Source: Imbricaverruca yamaguchii
Lineage: Eukaryota; Arthropoda; Thecostraca; Neoverrucidae
Direction of reading: 5' to 3'
Length of the DNA: 64,000 nucleotides
Assembly (NCBI GenBank): GCA_034440575.1
Contig: JAOTOL010001177.1
Coordinates: 62,001 to 126,000, forward strand
A model generated the notes under the pieces. That model worked only from the letters and a program-made list of their open reading frames with translations. It had not been told where the DNA came from and searched no databases. A program made the translations under genes and the position numbers. Below, in pieces: positions 23,125-34,983 of this stretch; the stretch's first letter is position 1, and every line of letters begins with the position of its first letter.

Positions 23125-23640
23125 GCTTTGGATGCGTCCCGAATCCGTACTGACGTTTTTGACCACCTTAAGGGAACAGATCAAGTTCTGTGTATCTGGA
23201 GCCTTTGAACATTATACGGGCCTAGTTTGTAGAGACATGTGCTTCGAGTCGTCTCCGTGGTCGCCTGTGTGTGGAGGACCACCCAACTCTACATCGTCCA
23301 GAGTCCATGGCGCCGGCTGAGGACTGGGCGGGGGACAGACAGTGGTTGTTGCGGGGAGGGGGAGGGAGCTGGTGGGAGTAGTCACGACCAAGCAGTGCCG
23401 TCAGCTGAGCCGGTGGAGATGGTCTACGCGGCGCGGAAGAAGACATCAACACCGGTAGTAAGAATGTCAAAAGGCAAGTCTTGCTACACCTGTGGACGTC
23501 AGGGCCATATTTCGATTGATGACGTGTGACCAGCGAAAGGACAGAAATGCAGGAAATGTGGGGCCTTGGAATATTTTGCTGTGAAATGTAAAAAGCAGGT
23601 CAGAGCAGCATGGTCGGTCCGACCACTAAGGCACGTAAGG
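23125..23640 (+). pseudogene. gag remnant with two degraded zinc knuckles
   Basis: A short frame beginning ATGGCTTTGGATGCG is soon interrupted. Around 23480-23600 there are two CCHC-like knuckles in series. The first keeps C-x2-C-x4-H but has an acidic residue where the last cysteine belongs, followed by a stop. The second keeps C-x2-C and the final C but has Y in place of H. This is the nucleocapsid end of a Ty3/gypsy gag. It is inactive as written. Confidence 0.65.
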
Positions 23641-25740
23641 CTCACCTCAGTGGAGCTGAAAGCTCTTTCTTGTGTTATTTTCATGCATAGCGATGCCCTT
23701 GTCCATTGGAGAATCAGAAAATTATAAAGTTGACATGAAACGCTCATTGGTGATTCGTAATTACAGTGAAAATGTAATGTAAACATTTGGACATTCAATT
23801 CGGACCAGCTCCATCACTAATCTAAAATACGTATGACTGAGGCAAGCCTTAATCCAACTATCGCCATATTATGCGCTTTCATTTCATACGAAGACCAGGG
23901 TATGCAGCCTTCGCAAGATGAACTAAAACGTTTCTGTGGAGTGTATTGTACGGTCAAAGGAAAGTGTGTGCACGTGGACTTTTGGGCTACATCGGAGCAT
24001 CCTTAACACAAAAGATTCCATTTATTCATGAAATTAAGGAATTGTGCGACATTGTGGGATTGGGGCAAGTTCCCTACGTGCAAAGATGAGTAGGACAGGT
24101 GAGAAATACTGCTAAACTAAGAGCGTTCAGGAACGGTGGGCTAAGGGTGGGATTTGATGTGACTCTTATCAGCTATACCCCCCTGTTTCCCAACAGCCTG
24201 TTTTCGAGCAGAAATTGTCCATGGTTTACAATGTATGCAAAACTATAAATATTTCATGCCAATTTTAAGGAGTTCGAAACTTGTGAAAAATATTTAAACA
24301 AATCTGAGAGTTAGTCTTGCTTGGCACCGTTGAGCAACTCAAAACCAGCTCTGGATCTTCCAATGCACACAATTTGTATGTTGAACTGTTCCTAATTAAA
24401 AACCAGACTTAGTCTGACCAAATGTTTGGCCTGATCTTTGGGCTTATAATGTTGTTAATGTTCCTCATAGTTGGTAGGTAAGTGCGCATGCCTGGAGACC
24501 CCAAATTGGTATGTGGTATGGACCCCCTGGTTTGGTATTCTACTAATCTTAGTTTGTCATTTTACATATGTACTGTGAAAATATGTCTTGAAAATATGAA
24601 CTTGGATCCCCTGATTTTGTTAGGGATCTCCAGCCCCACAAGTGTCATGGAAGTTTGGTGGGGAGAGTGGAAGGAGATGTTGGCAATCTCTAAATGTGAC
24701 CAGCTATGACTATATTGAATAATTGGTTGACGCATGTAGAAATTCTGTTGGAAATTTTTCCAATTGCAGTGCTCCATGATATTTGTTTTAGTGAGTCTGA
24801 ATCCCTCAACAAACAAATTTGTATATTATTATTAACTTCGATTCTTAGAATATGAACCAATGCATTTGCACCGTTAGCAAATATGTAGTTTTTTGTTTGG
24901 CTAAACAAGTGATTGGGTTGTCCTGCAGTTCCTCTCTCTGGTGTTCTCTGCTTCTGTAGAATGGATAAATGTAGCCGCACCAATTTTAGGAAACATTGAT
25001 GATAATTCATGCAAAATATCTAATTATTGTGCTGTAGGATATTTACAGGACATGTGTTACACATATTAATTACTTCCAGAAAGCAAAGAAAAGCTTGGCT
25101 GTCAGATGATTTTAATTTGGAAGACTTGTTCTTTTTTCAATTATAAAGTGTGATCCGTTAGATTTGGTTTTTATGTTGTCAATTTTGGAGAAAAGAAATC
25201 AAATTTGTTGTGCGAAATCATATTCTTTTTTTAATATTAAAGTTTAGCCAGGTTAGGAAATGGGCAGCTTACATTTTATTTTTACACCATATTTTATGCC
25301 ATGTTACCTAACTCAAAGCCACTTTAATTGTGTTATTTTTCTTGCCAGCTGAAATGTAAGCATTTTGAGAGGAAATGAGTGGTCACACTAACTTCATCAC
25401 TTACTTCATCACTTCATCATTCACACCCTTCAGTGCACTTCATTTGCATTTAGTTATCATCAATTAGGCGCTGGATGTTATGGTATAACCTAGGGAGTTA
25501 TGCTTCACCTATCTTGTCAGTTCCTGGTATCAAATATAGTCCAAATTCCATGTGTATCCATTTGTGTGCCTTCCGCCATGTATTTGGTGGCCTTCATGTA
25601 GTAGTCTTGAAATTAAGACAATCATTAATCATAGACAAATGATACTGACAAAGTCCTTCAATCATCATTTTCTCCTTCGTCATATCAGGACAAATAATTT
25701 GTCACCAATAAAAAAAAAAAACTAAGGAGGAGAGTCCCGT
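23641..25740. other. Unassigned AT-rich stretch between gag and pol remnants
   Basis: No domain or repeat boundary is clear. It separates the zinc-knuckle region from the protease and is probably inserted or translocated DNA. A motif near 25240-25330 (TACCTAACTCAAAG) resembles 57340-57430. Confidence 0.4.
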
Positions 25741-25747
25741 GAAAACG

Positions 25748-26095
25748 GAAAAATATGGTGCCCTAAATCCGACGTTTCGTTTATTTTTGTTGTTGTTGGG
25801 GGGGAGGGTGGCGGGTGCAGTTGTTACTGTACCTTACTCTATTTCGGTACCTCGGACCGCCCCTGAGTGGTCATACGCACAACTGAAATGTCTCGAAAGT
25901 GTTCCTACAATCCGAAGGTGATTTGTTTGGGAGGGAGGTGAGTGGGTGCGTGGGACAATCGATTTCCGAATATTGTGAACCGAAAAATAGAGTGGCCGAA
26001 ATACGACGATTTGTTTCATTTTGGGCGGGGGTGGGGGCGGGGTTGCAGTGGTGACTTCCTCACCCGATTTCGGTGCTTCGGACCGCTCCTACAGA
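25748..26095 (+). repeat. Direct repeat, two ~115-bp units about 230 bp apart
   Basis: The first unit (about 25748-25866) has AAAAATATGGTGCCCTAAAT, a G-rich tract, and ATTTCGGTACCTCGGACCGC. The second (about 25985-26094) repeats the same order with changes, ending ATTTCGGTGCTTCGGACCGC. Function unknown. Confidence 0.6.
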
Positions 26096-26165
26096 GCAGT
26101 AAGCGCTGTTGAATCAGTCACTGGGCATATTCTTACTATTGAGCAGAATGATTCTGCCTTGAAAA

Positions 26166-26516
26166 ATGAAGATTAAGATAGGATGCCGTTGGGTGGATAT
26201 GCTCGTGGACACCGGTGCAGCCGTGTCCATCATTCCACAGCGGATTTATGAGAATGTCATGTGTCACATTCTTCTGAAGTCCACTACAGCCAGCCTGCAG
26301 GCGTATGGAGGCGGTCAGCTGATGATGGCTGGAGTCATCTCGGCAACGGTGGAGACCGAAGATGGGCGAGGCTGCCAGGTCTGCCTCTACGTGGTAGACG
26401 GCGGTACGCCGCTCCTAGGCAGGGACCTGCATAGAAGTTTGCGTTTCTGCATCACGTACGGCTGTGTGTGCCGTGAACCAGCCAGTGACCAGCGCAGAGG
26501 TCACCTCAGAGGGTGA
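26166..26516 (+). pseudogene. Ty3/gypsy retropepsin (protease) domain
   Basis: An aspartic protease segment with the active-site motif LVDTGAAVSIIP about 13 residues in, and a GGTPLLGRD flap-distal motif near residue 75. Retropepsins cut the polyprotein of LTR elements. The domain itself is open, but the frame ends shortly after it without joining reverse transcriptase, so the copy is broken. Confidence 0.8.
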
Positions 26517-26582
26517 GGGCGAGAGTACCCTGCCACCCATCACGGGCTTCGTGCACGGAGTCCAGCTGAAGACGCCGTTCCA

Positions 26583-27700
26583 GTGCAAGAAAAGCTGAGA
26601 CCAGTGCCGTTTTCCCTTCGAGAGGAATTAAAACGCCATCTGCGGGAACTGGAGGACCAGTATGTCATCGAGAGAGTCGACGGACCACCGTTAATTTTTC
26701 CTGTCGTGGTCCCAAGCGCCGATCTGGACAGCTCAGACTGTGTGTTGATCTCGACGAGGTTAACAAGGCAGTGCCAACCAGCGGGTACAAATTTCCGGAT
26801 ATACAGGAGATGCTGGATCAGTTAGTGGGACCGCAAGTATTCTCGACTCTCGATATGAATACTGCTTATCATCAGCTCATGCTTTACGAGGAGTCTAGAA
26901 ATTTGACGGCGTTCGTTACTCACGAGGAGAAGTTCCGTTATCTGAGGTGTTGTTACAGCACGGGATCCCTACCAAGCTGATTCCAGAAGATGATGGAAAC
27001 AATCCTACGAGGACTGCCGGACACTCCCGTCTACTTCGATGTTGTCATTGCTGCAGGGCGCACGCAAGAGGAGCACGATACCCGGGTGAGCGCCGTGCTG
27101 GCACGGCTAGACAAGTACAACGTGACATTGAATACGGACAAGTGTCACTGGGGTGTAAGCCGCATCGACTTCCTGGGCTTCTCCGTGTCCAGTGACGGAG
27201 TGGCGGTGAACCCCAGCCGAGTTAGGGCCTGCGGGGTCAGCCGAACTCAGGGTATGCGGGACATGAAGTCCCCCGGCACGCCGAAACAGCTTCAGGCGGT
27301 GCTGGGCCTATTTGTCTTTTACAGCAGATTCATCTACAGCTACAGTTCAATGGTAGAGGAACTGCAGCGACCACTGAGAAAGGACGCACCGAAGTTCAAG
27401 TGGACGCCAGAGATGAACACAGCATTCAGAAACATCAGAGAAGTGATTCTGACCAGTTATGTCCTGATTATGTACGATCCGACTCTGCCCACAGCCGTGA
27501 CATCGGACGCTAGTTACTAGAGCATCGGAGCGGTGCTCACGCAGCTGCATCCAGAAGACGAACGAGTGGTGGGGTTTGTATCCAGTACGCTGTCTGAGGC
27601 TCAGCGTCGTCACAACGTCACAGAGAGAGGCGTTGGCCTGTGTCAGGTCAATTGAGAAATGGCACAGGTATCCTTTGGGCAGGGAGTTTGTCTTGAGAAC
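26583..27700 (+). pseudogene. Ty3/gypsy reverse transcriptase and RNase H, broken
   Basis: Typical segments occur in order: FSTLDMNTAYHQ, LTAFVTHEEKFRY, YFDVVIAAG, FLGFSVSSDGVAVNP, and the RNase H start TSDASY. The catalytic YxDD box reads YFDV, so one of the two essential aspartates is lost. Frame changes occur near 26700, 26970 and 27240, and a stop follows TSDASY at about 27518. It cannot make an active enzyme as written. Confidence 0.82.
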
Positions 27701-27785
27701 AGATCGCCAGGCGCTTAAGACTCTAATGACGATATGAGGCATCGGAAGGGCGGCACATGGGCATGGTGTCAACCCGGCACATGGG

Positions 27786-29030
27786 TTGTCTCGGCTCCCA
27801 GCGCCGGTGCAGGAGGCGTCAGACGACGACCAGCTCGTCGTGGCTGCACTCACGGAGGAGCGAGCAGCGGTGAGCGGCACGGAGCTGAATACAGCTTCAC
27901 GGGTGAACCCTGTTCTCGGCAAGTTGAGACAGCAGATTCTACGTCCGTGGCCCAGACACTATCGTGAGTGTACGCCGGAACTACAACCGTTTTACCGATG
28001 CAGGGACGAGCTGGCCGTGATTGACGATGCCGTCCTAGGCGGTGGCCGAGTTCTGGTACCAGCAAATCTGCAGACACGACTTGTGGAGTTTGCCCACGAG
28101 GGGAATCGAGGTATGGTTCGCACCAAGCAGAGACTAAGTGAACTGTACTGGTGATCTGGTGTGGATCAGGCAGTGGAACAGAATGCCAAGGACTGCAAGA
28201 TATGTTCGGTGGCAGATAAGACGGCGGCACCTAGGCACGCGCCTCTGCACCCCGTCCCACTACCTGACCAGCTATGGTCTAATGTCGGGCATGATTTCAT
28301 CGGTCCCATGGCAGGAAGTCGCCCTAGGCATATATTTGCGATCGTTGGCATCGACTACTTCTCGAAGTGGATTTAGCTTGGGTTTTGTGAGCACCCAACA
28401 TATCACGTGGTCGTGCAGTTCATTGAGAAGCTCCCGTGTCGAGAAAGTCACCCGAAAAAATAGTGTCAGATTGTGGATCGACTTTCACGTCTGATCGATT
28501 TGCCTCGTACCTGCGCAGTGTGGGAGTCGTTCACATAAAAGTGTCATCTTATAATCCGCAGTCATCGGGCCAGGTGAAGCGGGATAATCAAACGGTCAAG
28601 GCAGCACTTCAGACGGCAGATCTGGGGAAGGCTGACCGTTATCAGTATCTCCAGCTGTTTCTGCTGTCATATCAGAGCACGATTCAAGCAGCCACCGGTT
28701 GCAGCCCAGCCGAGCTGCTGCACGGACGTCCGATGCGCAACAAGCTAAGCGCGGCGGTGGACGTCGGAGGGCGACTACGACCGAGACTGGCTGACCTGCG
28801 GGACCGCGTGTCACAGAAACAAGCTCGTCAGAAGGCCTACTTCGGCCGCACACATCGTGCGAAGGTTCCCGACTTCGCCGTGGGGGACAAAGTACGACAC
28901 TGTTTCCCGCCACAGGCACGTAAAGGGCGGTTGAGGTTCTCGCGCCCGAAGAGAGTCTATGAGCAGCGCGGACCGGCGAGCTTGGTTGGTTACTGGCGCT
29001 TACAACACATCGACCGTCGAGTCATGTAGC
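27786..29030 (+). pseudogene. Ty3/gypsy integrase, broken, with nested SINE at its 3' end
   Basis: The zinc-binding region (HEGNRGMVRT, then CKICS) is followed by a DDE core. The segments GHDFIGPM and IDYFSKW mark the first part, and VSDCGSTFTS, NPQSSGQ and NQTVKAAL the second. Stops lie near 28153 and 28374, and a frame change near 28440. The C-terminal basic tail is cut at 28972-28982 by a SINE. Integrases insert the cDNA of LTR elements; this copy is dead. Confidence 0.82.
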
Positions 29031-29144
29031 GTTGCCAATCTCTCACGCCGATTGGCCGCGGGCGAAGAGCAGCGACGGGTGGACTCGAACCCACAACCTT
29101 TCGATTGTGAGACGGACAACTTACCCCTAGACTACTCACCTCCT
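28983..29144 (-). mobile_element. tRNA-derived SINE, copy 1, nested in the gypsy integrase
   Basis: On the minus strand it starts with a tRNA-like head. The A box is TAGTCTAGGGGTA, the anticodon loop looks like CTCACAA, and the B box is GGTTCGAGTCC. A tRNA-unrelated body follows, and the end is (ACCA)n/AACCAACCA. It is flanked by a perfect 11-bp duplication, ACCGGCGAGCT (28972-28982 and 29145-29155). The head resembles tRNA-Val (CAC), but the parent is uncertain. A second copy is at 60900-61064. The host integrase frame is interrupted here, so the SINE is younger than the gypsy insertion. Confidence 0.88.
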
Positions 29145-29567
29145 ACCGGCGAGCTCCGTGCTCGGTGAGTGCACACTGATCGACTTACGAGAAGCACAGG
29201 AAACAGCCGCGAAGGGTGCGGGGAGCATCAGAGTCCTGAAGCAGAAACTGTTTTCAGGGAGCAAACGCGGACGCTGGTGGAGACGTCCGAGGGGACGAGA
29301 TATCCGGTGGAGGCCCATATGCGTAGCTGGGTCATCAGGCAAGGCTGCATCACCAGGCGCAGCAAGAAGCAACGGCGACGCTGTGGTCGAGTCAGTCGGG
29401 CTCTTGTTCGATGCGGGTTCGACAAATGTGCTATTGAGTATTTATGTGTGCTATTGTACCAAGAGGATTTTCGATGTTAAAGCGTAGCTCGTCATTAGTA
29501 ATTGTAGCACGTGGAATTGTGTTGCATAGGTAGGGAAGCTCCAGACTTGTTTCGTAGGGGAGGAGAA

Positions 29568-29775
29568 TGCAGTGCTGTGTGGCGACATCCAGGTAGCGGA
29601 CACAGCACGTGAAATATGGAGTGACACCGCTAGAGCGGTTACCGTGGGATTTGCATTCTCTTACATTCTCACACCCTCTTCGTGTGCGTCCTGCGGTGCG
29701 CGGTCGAAGCGCGACACTCCCGAGTGAACCTGGTTCGGGGCCGTGAAGTTTCCACGCGTTCGGTTATATACATGA
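29568..29775 (+). repeat. Putative 3' LTR after a polypurine tract
   Basis: The purine-rich AGGGGAGGAGAA at 29556-29567 precedes TGCAGTGCTGTG, a plausible LTR start. The segment ends near the (AT)n array. No matching 5' LTR is visible in the window, so the boundaries are tentative. Confidence 0.45.
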
Positions 29776-29787
29776 AGATAGTTGATT

Positions 29788-29962
<175 letters not shown>

Positions 29963-30189
29963 ATATATGATCACCAGACAAAACTAGTACACCTCCTCTT
30001 TCTCGACACAAAAATGTAACACTCGATGGCACATACACGTTATACATCAACATTGCACAGCACAGGTTGTCGTTTCACCAATCCATAGAAATCAGGTTAT
30101 CGTTTCTTTTTGTGTTCTCACCATCCAGGCTAACATCCGTACGTATAAGACATATCCACCTCTGTTCCCTACTGCGCATATATTGCGTT

Positions 30190-30357
30190 GAATTTTGTCA
30201 CTCTTTTCAAACCCACTACCCGCATATCCTCAATGGAATGACCGTCCTCACGGAAATGAACTGGACCGGGAGTGCTGTACTCTTTTCGAAAAATCGATAA
30301 ATCGTTTTCTGTGCGAGCATGTAAAGCTCCTCCTGTTTCACCAAAATACTAAATAGT
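30190..30357 (+). repeat. 168-bp repeat R, left copy
   Basis: From GAATTTTGTCACTC to ACTAAATAGT. It is the near-identical reverse complement of 33499-33666. It abuts the 5' end of a truncated CR1 LINE; the other copy abuts the broken 3' side of a second CR1 fragment. Its origin is unknown. Confidence 0.85.
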
Positions 30358-30365
30358 ATTTTGTT

Positions 30366-31778
30366 TTGAAAACTATAGGCCAATAAGTCTCACATCCCTA
30401 GTCTGCAAGGTACTCGAATCAATTATCAAGGATAGAATAGTTAGTTATCTGGAAGGTAGCAGGTTGATTCAAGATACTCAACATGGATTTAGAAAAGGAC
30501 GATCGTGTCTCACAAACCTCTTGGACTTTTTGAACTTCGCCACAGAACAATTTGATCAGGGAAATCAGGTTGATGTAGCATATCTTGACTTTAGTAAGGC
30601 CTTTGACAAGGTACCCCATAAACGGTTAATGATACAGCTTCAGTCCCATGGTATTGCAGGTAGCATCTTAAAATGGATAGAGTTGTGGCTTTCAGATAGA
30701 CAGCAAAGAGTGATGCTAAATGGTACAAAGTCATCATGGCAAAGTGTTCTTAGTGGAGTCCCCCAGGGGTCAGTACTAGGGCCATTACTGTTCATTATAT
30801 TTGTAAATAACATAGAAAGCGGCCTAAGGAGTAAAGTTTTGAAATTTGCAGATGATTTGAAGGTCTTTAGGGCAATAACAGGTCAGGATGAGCATATCTC
30901 GCTGCAAAAAGACTTAGACGAACTTGTGAAGTGGTCCGAAGAATGGCAAATGAAATTTAACTTTGATAAGTGCAAAATCATGCATGTAGGTAAGCAGCAT
31001 ATGAAGGCTCCATACTTGATGGGTGGCCAAGTGCTATCAGTGACTCAACAGGAGAAGGATTTAGGTGTTATTCTAAACACAAAATTGGGGGCATCAGAAC
31101 AGACCAAGGAAGCCAGGAAGAAGGCACTGAGAATGCTCGGGGCAATAAATAGGAAAGTATCATACAGAAGTGAGGAAGTGATCAGGAAGCTTTACTGTAC
31201 ATACGTCAGGCCACATTTGGAATACTGCATCCAAGCTTGGTCTCCTAGCTATGAAAAAGATTGTTGGCTTTTAGAGAGAGTACAAAAGAGGGCTACAAAA
31301 ATGGTTAATGGCATAAGCAACCTGGCATACAAGGAAAGATTGAAGAAATTGAATATGTTTTCACTTAGATATAGAAGGCTGAGAGGAGATCTCATCGAGG
31401 TCTTTAAATTTGTCAATGGTCTGGAGAGGGGATACCTTGGGGAAATGTATGAATTTAACAGAAATGATGCAATTAGAAGTCATAAATTCAAAATTAAAAT
31501 TAACCACAGCAGAACAAGGTTAAGGCAAACTTTCTTCACCAACAGGGTAGTGGAACACTGGAACCAGCTGCCAGAAAACATTGTCAGTAGCAGCACATTG
31601 AACATCTTTAAAAACAGCATAGACAATCATTATAAGAATAGAGGGCTTGCTTTTCAGTATTACAGGGAGGGCTGATTGGCAGATTTGGTGGGCAACTGGT
31701 TCAGTGTACAGAGTGCAACCAAGAAGGGCCCTTGTGGCTCATAGTTGCACTAATCTTTTATGTCTTTATGTCTTTATG
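30366..31778 (+). mobile_element. CR1-like LINE, 5'-truncated, young
   Basis: This is the 3' part of the same family as the intact element at 51052-55990. It starts inside the reverse transcriptase and ends with the 8-bp tail repeat TCTTTATG. The 3' untranslated region matches that element closely. 5' truncation is normal for LINE insertions. Confidence 0.92.
30464..31675 (+). pseudogene. CR1 ORF2 fragment: reverse transcriptase and C-terminus
   Basis: 403 residues from the first Met, with the frame open further upstream to about 30370. It carries LDFSKAFDKVPH, SGVPQGSVLGP and the catalytic FADD box, and ends in the C-terminal region typical of CR1/L2 LINEs. It differs from the intact copy at only about eight or nine residues, so the two insertions are recent. 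The endonuclease half is absent, and it could not mobilise itself. Confidence 0.9.
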
Positions 31779-31891
31779 GACCCAATCTTTGGAACACCAT
31801 CATAGCAAAGCATTTTCTGCATTCAGAGATACCAAATTCTAAGACTGTTCTAAAAAATCACATTAAGACATACTTCTTGAGCAGATATTAA
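31779..31891 (+). pseudogene. C-terminal tail of a second, L2/CR1-type LINE
   Basis: The frame beginning PNLWNTIIAKHF and continuing through SKTVLKNHIKTYFL to a stop matches the usual end of L2/CR1-type ORF2 proteins (LWNSLP ... FKSxLKTHLF). It directly follows the tail repeat of the CR1 insertion, so that element landed in or beside an older LINE. Confidence 0.5.
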
Positions 31892-31915
31892 AATACTTAG
31901 CAGCTAATTGTTGCT

Positions 31916-32030
31916 GTGTGTGTATGTTTGTACAGGGATGCTGGTATGCGAGTGTATGTGTGAGTGTGTGTGTGTGTGTGTGTGGGGGGGTGTTTGTGTG
32001 TGTGTGTGTGTGTGTGCGTGTGTTTGCACT
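31916..32030 (+). repeat. (TG)n microsatellite
   Basis: TG dinucleotides interrupted by a G7 run near 31983 and by single changes. Confidence 0.93.
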
Positions 32031-32039
32031 TAACCGTAT

Positions 32040-33498
32040 ATAAAGTCGAAAACACCCAACCACTGGTTCCTCCCACATTCCACCCAGCAACAAGCCCATG
32101 CTTAGCTGGGTGGAGTTGTGGGAGGAGCCAAAGTTTAAAAAAAGAAAAAAATCAGGAGTGCTCACCACCATCCGGCCACAAACCAGCTGCTAACATTATA
32201 GTTTAGACCCTAATTTCTTGTTGGGATGGATTCAGGGTCAGTCATATGCCTCCTTTGGATATGACTACTAACAGCATTCTTTATTATTAGTCTTACTGCT
32301 CTAATACCCGATGCTTTGTATGCTTATTTATATGTTTTCCATCTCTTAGCTGGGGGTGCCGCGACTTTACTGTTTATTTTATGGTGTTAACGTGAGGTGC
32401 TTGCAGTCGTTGGGTAAGGGGAGGGGGCGCTCCTGGTCACCTGATCTTGGGTGGCGGACATTTAATAATAATAAAAAAATAATAATAATACTAGCAAGTT
32501 GAGAAAAGTAATACGATAGGTGTCTGTAAAAAGAAAGAAATAAAAAAACTCGTCTTGAAGACAGCCATGCATAAATCACACCAAAAAAGCTGCTCGGAAG
32601 CAAAACATGAATATACTTATTTTGAGCATTATTGTCTCTGTATTCAAAAGCAATTTCACATTGTAAATTGCAAAACAAACATATTTCATCTATTTCAACA
32701 CGAATTTAGTATAAATATTTTCCAGAGTAAGAAGCTTCATTTGATGCAAAGTACTAATCAACAATTCCTACTCTATTTCATTCATAAGTGTCTAATGAGC
32801 GGTAGGTTAACTACACAGAGGAGTATGGCCTTGCGCAGATCTTCTATAAACCCTGAAATACCAAAGCGTATTTACATTTCCTGTCACATCACCATGTCCA
32901 CCCCCACCATGTCATATGCGCCGTTCCCCTCTGACTAGCTATGCTGGCTAAGATAATATGTACAGACGAGTTGGCTATAAGCTACAGATTAGGACGCTGA
33001 GAGAAACGTTAGTAGAGAGGTAATATTCACATAAAATCATAAGTGGAAGACCGGATAAGGTGACGAAAATGCAGAGGGAGGAAGTATTGTTCAACAAAAA
33101 ATACGAAGGCACGGAGGAAAGACATCCCCTTGGTAAAAAAATTCAGTAGCTATTTACCTCATACAAGGGGAATTCTTAGAGAAAATACGTTGTCTTTCAG
33201 ACAAATTGGAAAAGCTAAAAATTGTATTTCCATCTAACTCCATGGTAGCGTACAAAAAAAGAAAAATCGTCGAGACCATCCTGTGCACAGCAAAACCCAC
33301 ACAATTACGGTAGGTAGGACATAGCGGAAGCAAGCGTGTGGAAATAACTGTGATATGTACACGTGTGTATGTGGGGAGTGACAAGGTAAAGGGTCCCACT
33401 GGAATTGAATCATTCACCCTGTCAAGAATCACACTTATGATAGGACGGTTGGATGCAGAAAAAATGTAGTATGTGGCATATTGTGCAGTAAATGTAGC
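32040..33498. other. Unassigned DNA
   Basis: The first ~250 bp may be the 3' untranslated end of the L2-like LINE. The rest is AT-rich without supported coding content. An (AAT)n tract lies near 32465-32490. Confidence 0.4.
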
Positions 33499-33666
33499 AC
33501 TATTTAGTATTTTGGTGAAACAGGAGGAGCTTTACATGCTCGCACAGAAAACGATTTATCGATTTTTCGAAAAGAGTACAGCACTCCCGGTCCAGTTCAT
33601 TTCCGTGAGGACGGTCATTCCATTGAGGATATGCGGGTAGTGGGTTTGAAAAGAGTGACACAATTC
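33499..33666 (-). repeat. 168-bp repeat R, right copy (inverted)
   Basis: Reverse complement of 30190-30357 with a few differences. Confidence 0.85.
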
Positions 33667-34983
33667 GGGACTGAAGCTGTATCATTAACCGCTTATGGGG
33701 CACCTTATCAAAGGCCTCAAAGGCCTTACTGTCAAAGTCAAGATGTACCACATCAACCTGATTTCCCTGATCAAATTGTTCTGTGGCGAAGTTCAAAAAG
33801 TCCAAGAGGTTTGTGAGACACGATCGTCCTTTTTTAAACCCATGTTGAGTATCTTGAATCAATCTGCTACCTTCCAGATAACTAACTATTATATCCTTGA
33901 TAATTGATTAAAGTACTTTGCAGACTAGGGATGTGAGACTTACTGGCCTATAGTTTTCAACTTTTCCTCTTTCTCCTTTCTTGAAAATAGGAACTACACT
34001 TGCCCTTTTCGAATCGGTTGAAATTTCATTTTGTGAAACTGATCTACAAAATATTATACTAAGTGGAAATGCCAGTTCCTTTTCAGCTTCCCGCAACACC
34101 CTAGCATGAATTTCATCAGGTCCTGCTGCCTTGTGTGGCTTTATTTTCCTAATATGATCGTAAACGACATCACTATCAATGAAATCAACATCATTTATCA
34201 GATCACATGTCACTGAACTATGGTGTACGGTCGGCAGATTGGTCATATCTTCCAATGTAAACACTGATTTAAACTGCTTGCTCAGCTCCTCAACCATCTC
34301 ACTATCCTCACCCAATGTAGTCCCGTTTACTTCCAGTGGACCAAGTGTGCTAGAAACTTTACTCAGCTTGTAGAAACTAAAGAACTTTTTACTGTCCCCT
34401 TTACAGTTTATAGCTAAATCCAGTTATTTTGCTCGCTTTGGTGCTCTAGTGTTTTGCTTCACATTGTCTCTAGCTTTTCGATACGCCTTTATATTAACGA
34501 CATTTGAAGCTTCTTTTCACTCTAAATGCAGTTTTCTTAGACTTAATTGCTATTATCAAGTCTGGTGTAAGCCATGCTGGCTTTCCTACCCTTCTGTTGC
34601 GTCTTTGTTTTTGGGGGACATGTCTAATCTGAATTTCCTTCAAGTAAGATTTGAACTTTTCCCACATTTCACAGGCATTTAAATTGGAGAATTCTTCTTC
34701 CCATCTGATGGCACTTAAAGCCGCTCTCATGCAGTCAAAGTCTGCTCTGTTTAAATTTGTAACCTGTACCAAATTATCCTTAATAATTTCCCCTACATGT
34801 GCCTTGAATCTAACTATGTTATGGTCACTTCTTCCCAGAGTTTCTCCTACAGTCAAGTCTTGAACCAAGTCACTTAAATCCGAAAATACAAGGTCCAAGA
34901 ATAAGCCATGCCTGGTAGGTTCCGATACAAACTGTTATAAGAACAGGTCCTCTTCAAGGCATTTCCTAATCATTTTGCATGAC
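33667..34983 (-). mobile_element. CR1-like LINE internal fragment
   Basis: This is part of the ORF2 region of the intact CR1 family, from the end of the endonuclease (FSDLSDLVQDL, SDHNIVRF) to the middle of reverse transcriptase (HKRLMIQLQS). It is interrupted by frame changes and by a small internal duplication at 33708-33730 (AAGGCCTCAAAGGCCT). The 3' half is replaced by repeat R, so this copy is rearranged as well as truncated. Confidence 0.88.

Larger units (their letters stand above)
23120..29775 (+). mobile_element. Degenerate Ty3/gypsy LTR retrotransposon
   Basis: In order on the plus strand there are a gag zinc-knuckle region, a retropepsin, reverse transcriptase with RNase H, an integrase, and a purine tract followed by an LTR-like segment. 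The gag and pol parts are separated by about 2.5 kb of unrelated AT-rich sequence, so something was inserted there or the 5' half is rearranged. The 5' LTR was not found. Stops and frame changes occur in every domain. A SINE is nested in the integrase tail. It is an old, immobile copy. Confidence 0.8.

Noticed and set aside
28983..29144. A tRNA gene on the minus strand
   Set aside because: A and B boxes are present, but the acceptor stem does not close and the segment continues into a SINE body with target duplications; it is a SINE head.
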